Under the pieces are notes generated by a model. The model saw nothing but the letters and a program-made list of their open reading frames with translations. It was not told the DNA's origin and made no database searches. 64,000 nt of DNA from Mesorhizobium sp. J428 (GTDB taxonomy: Bacteria; Pseudomonadota; Alphaproteobacteria; Rhizobiales; Rhizobiaceae): contig NZ_JAJOMX010000004.1 of the NCBI RefSeq assembly GCF_024699925.1, forward strand, positions 186,001 to 250,000. The letters run 5' to 3'. The position numbers and the translations under genes are program-made. This document shows positions 16,321 through 26,114 of this stretch, piece by piece; positions within the stretch are counted from its first letter, which is position 1, and each line of letters begins with the position of its first letter.

Positions 16321-17708
16321 TCAGCGAAGCAGCGATCCGATCTCATCGAGTGAAGCAACCGACCAAAGTTTGCGGGAGACGCGAGTCCACCCATCGCCAT
16401 CGAGGGCGCCACCATACTGTGCTAGAGTACGCGCTTTTTTTCGATCTCGTCGCGCGTCAAGGTGTTACCGGGGTCTCCTTTCGGCTCGTCGACACGGGCT
16501 GTCAAAACCGTCCCGCCTCGTATCGTTACCGATACTTTCCCCATCCAGGTGGCCGGGTAGTTCTGCTCCACTTCCGGGTCGAAGATCATGTCGACCCTTC
16601 GCATGAGCTCTCGGACCGCTTCATCCTCCAGGACCGTATCGAATTCGTCCAACCCGGCGCGCCGATGCACGGCAATGAGCCCCAGCGTAGCAGGCATCGA
16701 GAATTTCGCCTGATGCACAGTGGCGGGCCGCACGACCGACCCCAGCACGTCGATTGCCGCCTGGTGAACGTGAGCGGTGACATGCTGAATATCATCGGCG
16801 CGCAGATCGTGCTCATGCAGAATTTTTAGCAAAGCGTCGGCGGCAGGGTGCGTGTGGCGGCATGACGCATGAAACTTAAAGGAGGTCTCGGCGAGCGCCC
16901 ATCTCACACCAAGACCAGCTGTGATTTTTGCGGGGTCGCAGTTTCGTGACATTCCTGCGCCCATGCCTTGTTCCCCCTCCAAGATGCGACGTGCGCCGGT
17001 AAACCCCCGCGCTGCGAGACTTGCTGCAGTCATCCCGTTGGCTGCAGCCTTCCCGGTGTGGAGCTGCTTGGAGTCGGCGGCGTCTCTGAGAAACTCCCAT
17101 ACACCCGCGGCCTGGGTTCCGGCCGAGCCGAAAGCATTGAGCATCTGCTCAGAGCCCAACCCAAGCAGCCGGCCAGCAGCAGCGGCCGCAGCGAGAGTGC
17201 CCGCGGTTCCCGTGGTGTGAAAGATCTTGTAGTGCGGAAGGCCCAGATATTCGCCGGCGCGAATGCCTGTCTCATAGCCGGCGACGCATGCCGTCAGGAA
17301 GTCGCGGCCACTTGCGCCGATATTCTGGGCCACGGCCAGTGCGGCGGGAAACACCACCGCCCCCGGATGGAACACTGAACCATTGTGCACATCGTCCTGC
17401 TCAGAGACGTGCGAAGCGGCAGCGTTAACCATCGCGGCGAATAGCGGTGAGGTCATGCGGCCCGAGATGAGCACTTCTGACCGGCCATGGTTGGGGCCCA
17501 TTTCCTTGGCGAAATCGTCAACCGCAAGGATCGCGTGATGGCGTGCGCCTGAAAGCGCCGATCCGGCCCAATCGACAAAGAGGTCTACGCACCGTTCGAC
17601 GACATGTTCGGGAATATCCCGTATGGACAGCGCTGACGCGAATTCAGCCAGTTCGGCAGTGCCATGTTCGCCAGAACGCTTCCGGCTCGTCTCCGTTCCG
17701 CTCAACAT
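16321..17708 (-). CDS. MmgE/PrpD family protein, frameshifted near the C-terminus
   Basis: This is a 2-methylcitrate-dehydratase-like protein of about 462 residues. Family features include FVDWAGSALSGARHHA, ASHVSEQDDVHNGSVFHPGAVVFPAALAVAQ, the long Ala/Gly helix region and FKFHASCRHTHPAADALL. The open frame stops at 16422, but a one-base shift in the seven-A run (minus-strand view, 16435-16441) restores an ordinary ending (ARTLAQYGGALDGDGW, LWSVASLDEIGSLLR) to 16321. It is the last gene of the catabolic operon. PrpD relatives dehydrate or rearrange branched tricarboxylates or other hydroxy acids; the substrate here is unknown. Confidence 0.85.
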
Positions 17709-17742
17709 CTTCTCCCGTGAATTCGATCGTTCGTTAAAGCGA

Positions 17743-18583
17743 TCAGGACTGATATGTGCCTTGCATTGTTCTCAGTCCGTCGGCTGTCTCGCACCACACC
17801 GTGCCTTCGGTCGGCGTCCCCTGTTGGCACAGCATCAACATCTTGCCGCTATAGCATGGCGCCAAGCCCCGATAGCTGAAAACTGCCGGTATGCGGCCAC
17901 ATGCCTTCGCGGCCAGATTGATGAGTAATGTAGCCTGCAGCGGCCCATGAACCACCAGGTCTGGATAGCCCTCGATTTCGCAGGCATAGGGACGGTCGTA
18001 GTGGATACGATGGCCGTTGAACGTCATTGCTGAATAGCGGAACAGCAAAATGGGATCGGGCGTCAGGACCTCCTGCACGCGCTTTGCCGCCTCGGGCGGA
18101 ACAGCGGGCGCGGGCCCGGGCACCGTGCTTGCCCGATAAACAATGTTCTGGGTCTCGACAACCGCGGTTTCGCCGTCAGCGACATATTTGTGCTTGACCG
18201 CAACCAACACCAGCGGGCCACTGCGCCCTTGTTTCAGGGTCACATCGGCGATGACCGACCGGCGCTTGACGGTTCCCAGCGCAGGCAGCGGCCTCAGATG
18301 CCGCAACTCGCCGCCGGCCCACATGCGCGAAGGCAGAGGCACAGGAGGCATAAAGCCGCCCCGGGCCGGGTGTCCGTCCGCTCCAAGCGTCTCGAAATCG
18401 GCTGGAGGCAGTGTGAGGCACCAGTGGAGGCCCAGTGGTCCGTGCCCTGCCTCGGCGGGCGCGAGCCACCGGCCCAAGGTCGCGCGGTGCCCGTGCCAGC
18501 AGTACGTCGCTAATGGTTTCCGAAGCGCTCTCCTCAGTGCCGATCCAGCCTCGCAGATGATCGATGTCGACTTCGGTTGTCAT
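17743..18583 (-). CDS. FAS1-like (MaoC/HTD2-type) acyl-CoA hydratase, one frameshift
   Basis: About 280 residues in two hotdog halves. The N-terminus (MTTEVDIDHLRGWIG) is in one frame and the rest, from GRWLAPAEAGHGPLGLHWCLTLP, in another. Deleting one G of the GGG run at 18490-18492 joins them, and the total length is a multiple of three plus one. The C-terminal half has FRYSAMTFNGHRIHYDRPYA, the hydratase-2 motif with the catalytic Asn-His pattern, and VVHGPLQATLLI. Relatives include mesaconyl-C4-CoA and itaconyl-CoA hydratases, so the substrate may be an unsaturated branched or dicarboxylic acyl-CoA. Confidence 0.85.
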
Positions 18584-18627
18584 CCGCGCTCTTCCCGTTC
18601 CAGATTGCCGCGCCAGCACGAGGCGCC

Positions 18628-19791
18628 TCAAAACGACCTTGGCATGCCGAGGATGTGTTCCGCGACATAGGACAGGATCAGGCTGGTCGATATCGGCGCC
18701 ACCTGGTACAGACGGGTTTCGCGAAACTTGCGTTCCACATCATGCTCCCGGGCGAACCCGAACCCGCCATGGGTCTGGATGCATGCATTGGCCGCCTCCC
18801 AGGACGCATCGGCGGCAAGCAGCTTGGCCATGTTGGCCTGCGCCCCGCAATCGCCGCCGGAATCGAAGCGGCGGCAGGCTTCGAAACGCATCAGATTGGC
18901 TGCCTCGAGGTTGACGAAAGCCTTGGCAATTGGGAACTGCACTCCCTGGTTCTGGCCGATGGGCCGGTCGAACACGATCCGCTCCCCCGCATAGGCGCGG
19001 GCTTTATTAATGAACCAGTAGCCGTCGCCGATACATTCCGCAGCGATCAGGGTGCGCTCAGCATTCAAGCCATCCAGGATATGATAAAAGCCGCGCCCTT
19101 CCTCACCGATCAGGTTCTCTTCTGGGATCTCGAGCTCATCGAAGAAAACCTCGTAGGTTTCGTGCCCCGGCATGTTCGCGATCGGGCTTACTCTCATGCC
19201 ATTGCCAATCGCCTTTTTCAGATCGACCATGAAGATCGACAGGCCCTGCGCCTTGCGCTTGACCTCATTGATCGGCGTCGTGCGCGCCAGCAGGATCATT
19301 AGGTCGGAATGCCGGATTCGGCTGATCCAGACCTTCTGACCGTTGACCACATAGCGGTCGCCCGTCTTGACCGCGGTGGTCTTGAGCTTGGTAGTATCGG
19401 TGCCGGTGGTGGGTTCGGTCACGGCCATTGATTGCAGCCGCAGTTCGCCGCTGGCGATGCCGGGCAGGTATTTCCGCTTCTGCTCTCCCGATCCGTGCCG
19501 CAGGAGCGTGCCCATGTTGTACATCTGGCCGTGGCAATGGCCAGCGTTGCCGCCCGAGCGGTTGATCTCCTCCATGATGATCGAGGCCTCGGTTAGCCCT
19601 AGCCCCGAGCCGCCATATTCTTCGGGGATCATCGCGGCAAGCCAGCCCGCGCGGGTCAGCGCCTCAACAAACTCTTCGGGGTAGGTCTCATCCGCACCAT
19701 GCTGGCGGTGATATTCGGGTGGGAATTGCGCGCAGAGCGCGCGCAGCGCCGCGCGCAGATCGTCATGGTTTTCGGGGGCAGAGGTCTGCAT
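18628..19791 (-). CDS. acyl-CoA dehydrogenase
   Basis: This 387-residue flavoprotein has the complete ACAD fold: an N-terminal helical domain with MIPEEYGGSGLGLTEASIIMEEI, the FAD/substrate middle domain with QSMAVTEPTTGTDTTKLKTTA and VVNGQKVWIS, and a C-terminal helical domain ending CIQTHGGFGFAREHDVERKFRETRLYQVAPIS. It would oxidise an acyl-CoA to the 2-enoyl-CoA and pass electrons to ETF. It lies 3 bp downstream of the citryl-CoA lyase-like gene. The chain specificity cannot be read. Confidence 0.93.
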   Translation of the reverse strand: MQTSAPENHDDLRAALRALCAQFPPEYHRQHGADETYPEEFVEALTRAGWLAAMIPEEYGGSGLGLTEASIIMEEINRSGGNAGHCHGQMYNMGTLLRHGSGEQKRKYLPGIASGELRLQSMAVTEPTTGTDTTKLKTTAVKTGDRYVVNGQKVWISRIRHSDLMILLARTTPINEVKRKAQGLSIFMVDLKKAIGNGMRVSPIANMPGHETYEVFFDELEIPEENLIGEEGRGFYHILDGLNAERTLIAAECIGDGYWFINKARAYAGERIVFDRPIGQNQGVQFPIAKAFVNLEAANLMRFEACRRFDSGGDCGAQANMAKLLAADASWEAANACIQTHGGFGFAREHDVERKFRETRLYQVAPISTSLILSYVAEHILGMPRSF

Positions 19792-19794
19792 TCG

Positions 19795-20601
19795 TCACCT
19801 CGCCCTGTGCGCGCCAGGGCCGCTGGTCTCGAGGATCTCCTCTTCGGCGCGCTGCCATATTTCGTAGGAAATCGGATTTTCGCTCTCCTCGAGGATATGG
19901 CCCACCAGCCCGATCGCGCGCGCCATTACGCCAAAGCCGCGCACGATCTTCCATGGGAAGCCGAATTCGCAGCAGATCGCTCCGATCGCGCCAGTGGCGT
20001 TGATAGGCAGCATCTTGCCTGACTTATCTTCGGCCACGGCCTGAATTTTCTGGATCAGCGCGACATATTCGCCGGACTTGCCGTTCTCGGCCGCAATCTG
20101 GAAAAGCCGCGGCGCGCGGGGATCGACCGGCTTGTGCACCGGATGGCCCAGCCCAGGAACGATCGCCCTGCGGGCGCGGAATTTTTCAACCGTTTCAGCG
20201 GCGACAGCATCCAGATCTGCGCCGGTGCCCAGCTTGTCCTGCGGCAGCGCCTCGTACAGCATCTTTGAGGCGCCTTCCATCGAGCCGACGAACACCATGC
20301 CGAGCCCGCAGAGCCCCGCCGCGACTGCGGCCTGAAGCGATTCCGGCGCGCCCATATAGGTCATGCGCGCGGCCAGGGCGGACGGCGTGATACCATGTTC
20401 GACCAGCGTGATGACGATGGCGTTGAACACCCGGCTCTCCTCGGGCGTGGCCTTGCGGCCCGTCAACTGGAGAAACGCCAGATCGCCGAGGTTCATGTGG
20501 CCCAGGATCTCGTTCGGCAGGTCGAGTCCGCGCACGCAGATCTTATCGGGTGTGCTCCAGCCGATATTCGACGTAATTTTTTGTTTGCGCTTGCTCATCA
20601 A
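19795..20601 (-). CDS. citryl-CoA lyase-like, citrate synthase superfamily
   Basis: This 268-residue protein of the short citrate-synthase fold has ICVRGLDLPNEILGHMNLGDLAFLQLTGR at the N-terminus, IVPGLGHPVHKPVDPRAPRLF with the catalytic His region, and NATGAIGAICCEFGFPWKIVRGFGVMARAIGLVGHILEE. Proteins of this length and motif set are annotated as citryl-CoA lyase (citryl-CoA to acetyl-CoA plus oxaloacetate). In this operon a Claisen-type cleavage of another hydroxy-dicarboxylyl-CoA is equally possible. The start overlaps the SDR stop as ATGA. Confidence 0.82.
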   Translation of the reverse strand: MMSKRKQKITSNIGWSTPDKICVRGLDLPNEILGHMNLGDLAFLQLTGRKATPEESRVFNAIVITLVEHGITPSALAARMTYMGAPESLQAAVAAGLCGLGMVFVGSMEGASKMLYEALPQDKLGTGADLDAVAAETVEKFRARRAIVPGLGHPVHKPVDPRAPRLFQIAAENGKSGEYVALIQKIQAVAEDKSGKMLPINATGAIGAICCEFGFPWKIVRGFGVMARAIGLVGHILEESENPISYEIWQRAEEEILETSGPGAHRAR

Positions 20602-21512
20602 ACCGGATCCCAGGAAAAGACGTCCGCCGACACTTCAAGCGGCGTGAAATGCGACTTGAGCGCGGGAATGGCATGCTCGGCGATCGTTTCGGCGGTCCAG
20701 CCGTCGCCGGAATGCACCGAACGCACCGGCCGCGGCTGGCTCATCAGGAAGATTTCGTTCATCCGAACTGCAAAGATCTGACCCGAGATCTCTGCGGCCT
20801 GATCGCTCAGCAGATAGCAGGCCATCGGCGCGACCTTGGCGGGCGTCATCTTCTTGATCTTCTCGACCCGCGCCTCCTGTTCCGGCGTGTCGGTCTTGAT
20901 CGAGGAAATCATCCGGCTCCAGGCGAAGGGCGCGATGCAGTTGGACCGCACGTTCCAGCGTTTGAGGTCAAGCGCGACGGATCTCGAAAAGGCCGCAATA
21001 CCCAGTTTGGCCGCCGAATAGTTCACCTGGGCGTAATTGCCGATCAGGCCCGAGGTCGAGGTCATGTGCACCAGTGCGCCGCCTTCCTGCTCGCGGAAAT
21101 AATCCGTCGCGGCGCGCGAGGTATTGAAGGCGCCGTAGAGGTGTACCTTCACCACCGCATCGAAATCCTCGTGGCTCATCTTGTGAAAGAAGCCGTCGCG
21201 CAGGATTCCGGCATTGTTCACGACTGCATCGATGCGGCCGAATTCCTTCACGGCGGCCTCGACCATGGCCCGGGCCGCGTCCGGGTCGGTTACGCTGCCG
21301 CCATCGGCGATGGCGTCGCCACCGGCGGCCTTGATCTCGTCCACGACCGTTTGCGCTGCGGTGAGAGTGTGGCCAATACCCTTGAGCGTCGCGCCCAAAT
21401 CGTTGACCACGACCGCCGCTCCCTCGGCTGCCGCCATCAGGGCGATCTCGCGGCCGATCCCGCCGCCCGCGCCGGTGACCAGCACAACCTTTCCATCCAG
21501 CGTCTTTCCCAT
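20598..21512 (-). CDS. short-chain dehydrogenase (3-hydroxyacyl-CoA dehydrogenase type)
   Basis: This 304-residue classical SDR has cofactor motif VTGAGGGIGREIAL, the NNAG motif in VVNNAGILRDGFFHKM, catalytic Ser in MTSTSGLIGN and YxxxK in YSAAKLGIAAFSRS. The GNYAQVNYSAAKLG block and the C-terminal extension FLMSQPRPVRSVHSGDGWTAE resemble the peroxisomal multifunctional enzyme type-2 dehydrogenase family. It would oxidise a 3-hydroxyacyl-CoA. ATG 21512 is chosen because a GGAGG lies just upstream. Confidence 0.9.
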   Translation of the reverse strand: MGKTLDGKVVLVTGAGGGIGREIALMAAAEGAAVVVNDLGATLKGIGHTLTAAQTVVDEIKAAGGDAIADGGSVTDPDAARAMVEAAVKEFGRIDAVVNNAGILRDGFFHKMSHEDFDAVVKVHLYGAFNTSRAATDYFREQEGGALVHMTSTSGLIGNYAQVNYSAAKLGIAAFSRSVALDLKRWNVRSNCIAPFAWSRMISSIKTDTPEQEARVEKIKKMTPAKVAPMACYLLSDQAAEISGQIFAVRMNEIFLMSQPRPVRSVHSGDGWTAETIAEHAIPALKSHFTPLEVSADVFSWDPV

Positions 21513-21523
21513 ATCAATCCTCC

Positions 21524-22483
21524 TCATCGCGCCTTGCGATATTTTGCGAGGCCGCCGGAATGCATCACCCGGCCCATCAGAGGCGCGCCGATGATCTCTT
21601 CGGCCTTGACCGAGGCGGCGATCAGCTTGTCCAGGTCGATGCCCGTCTCGATGCCCAGCTCGTGGCACAGAAAAACCGCGTCCTCGGTGCAGACATTGCC
21701 CGCGGCGCGCGCGTTGCCGTGGCCGGCGAAGGGGCAGCCGCCAAGGCCGGCGACCGAGCTTTCGAACATGTCCACCCCCATTGACAACGCCGCATGGATG
21801 TTGGCGATGCCCAGCCCGCGCGTGTCGTGAAGATGCATTCCGATGCGCGCCCCGGGCGCAATCTCGCGCAGGGCGCCGATCATGCGCTTGACCGCCTCTG
21901 GGTTGCCCCAGCCCATCGTGTCGGCGATCACGAGGATAGGTACCGGAATATCCTCTTCCTCGCAAAGTTGGAGGACAAAGCGGAAGTCGTTCAGGACCTG
22001 CTCCTGCGGAATCGGTCCCTGCAGGTTGCAGCCGAACGCGGTCATCACATAGGCCGCATCGACGGTGTAGCCCGCTTCCCTGTAGAGCCGCACCCACTCG
22101 CGCTGCCGCTCGCGCATCTCCGCTGAGGAGCAGTTGTTGTTTGCCTGTGCGAAAGCTTCAGACGGATAGAACAAAAGACGCGGGTCGATATCGACTTCAT
22201 GCGCGGTCAACGCCTTGCGGAACCCCTTCTCGTTCAGCCAGAGCGAGGTGTATTTCACACCGGGCTTGCGCTTGATGCGCTGGAACAGCTCGCCCGTATC
22301 AGACATCTGCGGCACGTATCTGGGGCTGACGAAGCTACCCACCTGAATGCGATTCAGCCCGGTATCGCTGAGCATGTCGATCAGTTCGATCCGCTGTTCG
22401 ATGGGGTAGGGCTTGCTTTCGATCTGAAAGCCCTCGCGCGGGCCTTCTTCACGAAACTCTACGAACTTGGGAAAGTCGGTCAT
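21524..22483 (-). CDS. hydroxymethylglutaryl-CoA lyase-like enzyme
   Basis: This 319-residue TIM-barrel protein of the HMGL family has FREEGPREGFQIE (catalytic loop with the metal ligand Asp replaced by Glu relative to the canonical RDG), VGSFVSPRYVPQM, ADTMGWGNP, GMHLHDTRGLGIAN (metal-binding His pair) and SSVAGLGGCPFAGHGNARAAGN with the active-site Cys loop. HMG-CoA lyase cleaves a 3-hydroxy-3-methyl acyl-CoA to acetyl-CoA or a ketone product. The gene overlaps the carboxylase alpha subunit by ATGA, so a carboxylation-hydration-cleavage route is inferred. Confidence 0.88.
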   Translation of the reverse strand: MTDFPKFVEFREEGPREGFQIESKPYPIEQRIELIDMLSDTGLNRIQVGSFVSPRYVPQMSDTGELFQRIKRKPGVKYTSLWLNEKGFRKALTAHEVDIDPRLLFYPSEAFAQANNNCSSAEMRERQREWVRLYREAGYTVDAAYVMTAFGCNLQGPIPQEQVLNDFRFVLQLCEEEDIPVPILVIADTMGWGNPEAVKRMIGALREIAPGARIGMHLHDTRGLGIANIHAALSMGVDMFESSVAGLGGCPFAGHGNARAAGNVCTEDAVFLCHELGIETGIDLDKLIAASVKAEEIIGAPLMGRVMHSGGLAKYRKAR

Positions 22484-24495
22484 GCCTGTTCCTTTTCGAA
22501 TGGTATGATCTCGGCGATCATCTGGCCGCGATCCACCATCATGCCTTTGGAAACCGCAACATTCGCGGCCATGCCGGAGGCAGATGCCTTGATGGAGATC
22601 TCGAGCTTCATTGATTCCAGGACCGCTACGACATCGCCCTCCGTTATCGCGTCGCCTTCGGACACTTTGACGTCGACGATCATTCCGGTTAGTGGCGAGA
22701 CGACGATCCTTTCGGCAGCGCTGTCGCCGCCGGCCGAGGCCAAGGGTGGTGCCGGGCGGAAGACAAGCCGGCCCGGCGCAGCGTCGATCTCGATCACCTC
22801 GGAATAAAGGCGCGCGGTTGCCATGTCTACCGTCTCGCCACGCGCCACGCGCCACCGGCCCGGCGCGATCTCACGGCAGGAGAAAGTGAGGGCGTGTCCG
22901 TCGCTGCCGTAGACCGTGTAGGTGTCGCCGGAGCGGACCGGACCGACGCAGAGCTCCTCAAACCTTCCCGCTGCGTCGGTCAGCATCACGCGCTGGCCCG
23001 CCTCCATTGCGTCGCCGCCAAGGCCGAGCCGCCAGTTGGTAAAGAGGTCGCGGTTCGACCAAGGTTCGGCGGCGCCGTCTGAGCGCCCGCGGGTGACGAA
23101 AAGCACCGCTGCCATGGCCTTCCAGAGCCGGGCGCCCGGCACTTTCGCCGCCGCGGTCAGATCGTCCAGCCGCTCGTCGATCCAGCGGGTGTGGACGTTC
23201 ATTTTCCCGAAATCGGCGTTGCGGGCGAGCGCGGCGAGGAAGGCGCGGTTGGTCTCGACGCCTTCGACCGCGACATGATCCAGCGACAGCGCGAGCCGCG
23301 CCAGCGCTGTCTCGCGGTCGGGCGCGTGGATGATCAGCTTGGCGATCATCGGATCGTAGTAGGGGGTGACGGCATCGCCTACCTCGACGCCGCTGTCGAT
23401 GCGCAGACCGTCGGGCAGGCTCAACGTGGTCAGCGTGCCGGTGGAAGGAGCGAATTGCATCGACGGGTCCTCGGCATAGAGCCGTGCCTCGATGGCGTGA
23501 CCGTCAATCGTCAGATCGTCTTGCTTCAGGCCAAGGCCCGCACCCTCGGCAATACGCAGATGCAACGCCACGAGGTCGAGCCCGGTGATCGCCTCGGTCA
23601 CGGGATGTTCCACCTGGATGCGCGGGTTCACCTCGAGGAAAAAATAATCCTCGCCCGCCACCAGGAACTCCACCGTGCCGAGCCCGCGGTAGTCGAGCGT
23701 CTCCCCCAGCCGCACGGCGTCCTGGGCGATCCGTTCGAGCAGGTCGCGGGGCAGCCCCCAGGCGGGGGCTTCCTCGATCACCTTCTGATGCCGGCGCTGC
23801 AGCGTGCAATCGCGCTCGAAAAGATGCACGACGTGGCCCTTGCCATCGCCGGCGATCTGCACCTCCACATGGCGGGCCTCGGGGAGGAACCGTTCCAGCA
23901 GGAGACCTTCCGAGCCGAAGGTAGACTTCGCCTCGCGCAGCGCACCCTCGATGTCGGTCATCAGGGTCTTTTCGTCTGCCACCAACCGCTGTCCACGTCC
24001 GCCGCCGCCGCCCACGGCCTTGAGCAGCACGGGCAGCCCCATCCGGCGCACTTCGGCGGCGATTTGATCGGGATCGGACAGGGCGCCCGCGGCGCCCGAG
24101 ATCACCGGCAGGCCGGCCGCGATGGCGGCATCCTTGGCGCTGGCCTTGTCGCCGAACCGTTCCAGGGTTTCCGGCGTCGGTCCGATGAAGATCAGACCGG
24201 CGGCCTCGACCGCGCGGGCGAATTCGGGGTTCTCGGCGAGGAAACCGTAGCCGGGATGGACGGCGTCGGCCCCGGTGGCCTTCGCCGCGGCCAGCACGGC
24301 GTCGATGCGTAGATAGCTTTCCGAGGCCGGCCCGCCGCCGATGCAGATCGAGTGGCCGATCTCGCGCACGTGGAGCGCGTTTACGTCGGCTTCGGAATGT
24401 ACGGCGACAGGCCGGACGCCCCGTATCCGCGCCGTGCGGGCGATCCGGCAGGCGATTTCGCCGCGGTTGGCGATGAGAAGCGTCTTGATCCTCAC
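22480..24495 (-). CDS. acyl-CoA carboxylase alpha subunit (biotin carboxylase plus BCCP)
   Basis: This protein of about 671 residues has the biotin carboxylase domains first: LLIANRGEIACRIART, the Gly-rich ATP loop AVGGGGGRGQRLV, FLEVNPRIQVEHPVTE and the C-terminal BC domain. A variable BT linker follows, then a biotinyl domain with lysine in VLESMKLEISI. It matches MccA/LiuD/AtuF-type subunits and would carboxylate a biotin arm for the beta subunit encoded just upstream. Of the two GTG starts, 24495 has the better spacing to GAGG; 24501 would add two residues. Confidence 0.94.
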   Translation of the reverse strand: MRIKTLLIANRGEIACRIARTARIRGVRPVAVHSEADVNALHVREIGHSICIGGGPASESYLRIDAVLAAAKATGADAVHPGYGFLAENPEFARAVEAAGLIFIGPTPETLERFGDKASAKDAAIAAGLPVISGAAGALSDPDQIAAEVRRMGLPVLLKAVGGGGGRGQRLVADEKTLMTDIEGALREAKSTFGSEGLLLERFLPEARHVEVQIAGDGKGHVVHLFERDCTLQRRHQKVIEEAPAWGLPRDLLERIAQDAVRLGETLDYRGLGTVEFLVAGEDYFFLEVNPRIQVEHPVTEAITGLDLVALHLRIAEGAGLGLKQDDLTIDGHAIEARLYAEDPSMQFAPSTGTLTTLSLPDGLRIDSGVEVGDAVTPYYDPMIAKLIIHAPDRETALARLALSLDHVAVEGVETNRAFLAALARNADFGKMNVHTRWIDERLDDLTAAAKVPGARLWKAMAAVLFVTRGRSDGAAEPWSNRDLFTNWRLGLGGDAMEAGQRVMLTDAAGRFEELCVGPVRSGDTYTVYGSDGHALTFSCREIAPGRWRVARGETVDMATARLYSEVIEIDAAPGRLVFRPAPPLASAGGDSAAERIVVSPLTGMIVDVKVSEGDAITEGDVVAVLESMKLEISIKASASGMAANVAVSKGMMVDRGQMIAEIIPFEKEQA

Positions 24496-24505
24496 TGTCA
24501 CCGCC

Positions 24506-26114
24506 TCACATCCTGAAAACGCCGAAATGGGTTTCGACCTTTCGCCGCCGTGAGGTGATGTCGAGCAGCAGCGCCATGACGTCACGGGTCTCGCAGGGCT
24601 CGATCACGCTGTCGACCCAGAGGTTGGAGGCGAAGTTGTAGGCGCCCTGGAAATCCTCGTATTCCTTGCGGATAGGCGCCTTGAAGGCCTCTTCCTCCTC
24701 CTTCGTCCAGGTCTTGCCCTCGCGCTCGTTGATCTGGGCGCGCACCTGGGCCAATACGCTCGCCGCCTGTTCCGGCCCCATGATCGCAGCGCGGCCGGTC
24801 GGCCAGGCGAACATCGCGTCGGGCTGGAAGGGGCGGCCCAACATGGCCAGGTATCCTGCTCCGTAAGAACCCCCGGTGATGATGGTGAACTTCGGCACCC
24901 GCGCCGAGGACATGGCGGTGATCATCTTGGCGCCCGCCTTGGCGATTCCCATCTGCTCGACCTCGCGGCCCACCATGAAGCCGTTGACATCGGCCAGGAA
25001 CAGCAGCGGAATATCGCGCTGCACGCAGAGATTGATGAAATGCGTGGCCTTCAGCGCCGCTTCGACGAACAGCACGCCGGTATTGGCGAGAATCCCCACC
25101 TCGTGCCCGTGAATGCGGCCCCAGCCGGTCATCAAAGTGTCGCCGTAGAGCGGTTTGAACTCGTGGAAATCGCTGCCGTCGACCAGCCGCGCCACGATCT
25201 CGCGGTTCTCGGTGGGTACTTTGGGGTCCCGGCTGACGATGCCGTAGATCTCTTCTACCGCGTAGGCCGGGTCGCGCGGCGACGCCGGCGTCTTGCGCGG
25301 GGAGAGCTTCTCGCCCAGGTGCTTGACGATTTCTCGCGTAATGGCGAGCGCGTGGGCGTCGTCCTCGGCGAGATGGTCGGTCACGCCCGAGACCGAGCAG
25401 TGCATCTTGCCGCCGCCGAGGGTCTCGTTGTCGACCTTCTCCCCAGTGGCGGCGAAGGTGAGTTCCGGCCCGCCGAGATACATGAAGCCCTGGCCGCGCA
25501 CGATGACCACCTCGTCGCAAAGCGCCGGGATATAGGCGCCGCCGGCGGTGCAGGGGCCCATGACCACGGCGATCTGCGGCACGCCGTCGCCCGACATCCC
25601 GACCTGGTTGTGAAATATCGAGCCGAACTGGCCCTCGTCGGGAAAGATGTTCTCCTGGTCAGGCAAAAACGCGCCGCCGGAATCGACCAGTGTGACGACC
25701 GGCAGGCGATTGGCCCAGGCGATCCGCTGGGCGCGCACGTGCTTACGGCAGGTCATGCCGAAATAGGTGCCGCCCTTCACCGTGGCGTCGTTGGCGATGA
25801 TCATGCAGTGGCGGCCCTCAATCACGCCGATGCCAGTGATGATGCCCGCGCCGGGCGGCACGCCGTCGTAGCTTGTCGAGCCCGGCGAGTTCGCCGAGCT
25901 CGAGGAACGGCGCGCCCGGGTCGATCAGCCGCTCGACGCGCTCGCGCGGCAGGAACTTGCCCTTCTTCACGTGGCGCGCCCGTGCGCTTTCCGGCCCGCC
26001 GACGCGTTGGCTGAGCCGCAGCGCGTGCAGCTCGGCCACTTTGGCGCGGTAATGCGTGTCATTGGCCCGGAAGTCTTCCGACCCGGTGTTGACCAGGGAC
26101 TTCAGCTTCGTCAT
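24506..26114 (-). CDS. acyl-CoA carboxylase carboxyltransferase (beta) subunit, one frameshift
   Basis: About 536 residues. The N-terminus from ATG 26114 (MTKLKSLVNTGSEDF, then GKFLPRERVERLIDPGAPFLELGELAGLDK) lies in one frame. The rest (DGVPPGAGIITGIGVIEGRHCMIIAND to the C-terminal LLLDITSRRR) lies in another. One extra base near 25871 separates them, and the length is a multiple of three plus one. Crotonase-type acyl-CoA sites GGAYIPALCDEVVIV and GGSYGAGYLAMLGR are present. It belongs to the methylcrotonyl/geranyl-CoA carboxylase class, so the substrate is likely a 3-methyl-2-enoyl-CoA. Confidence 0.9.
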
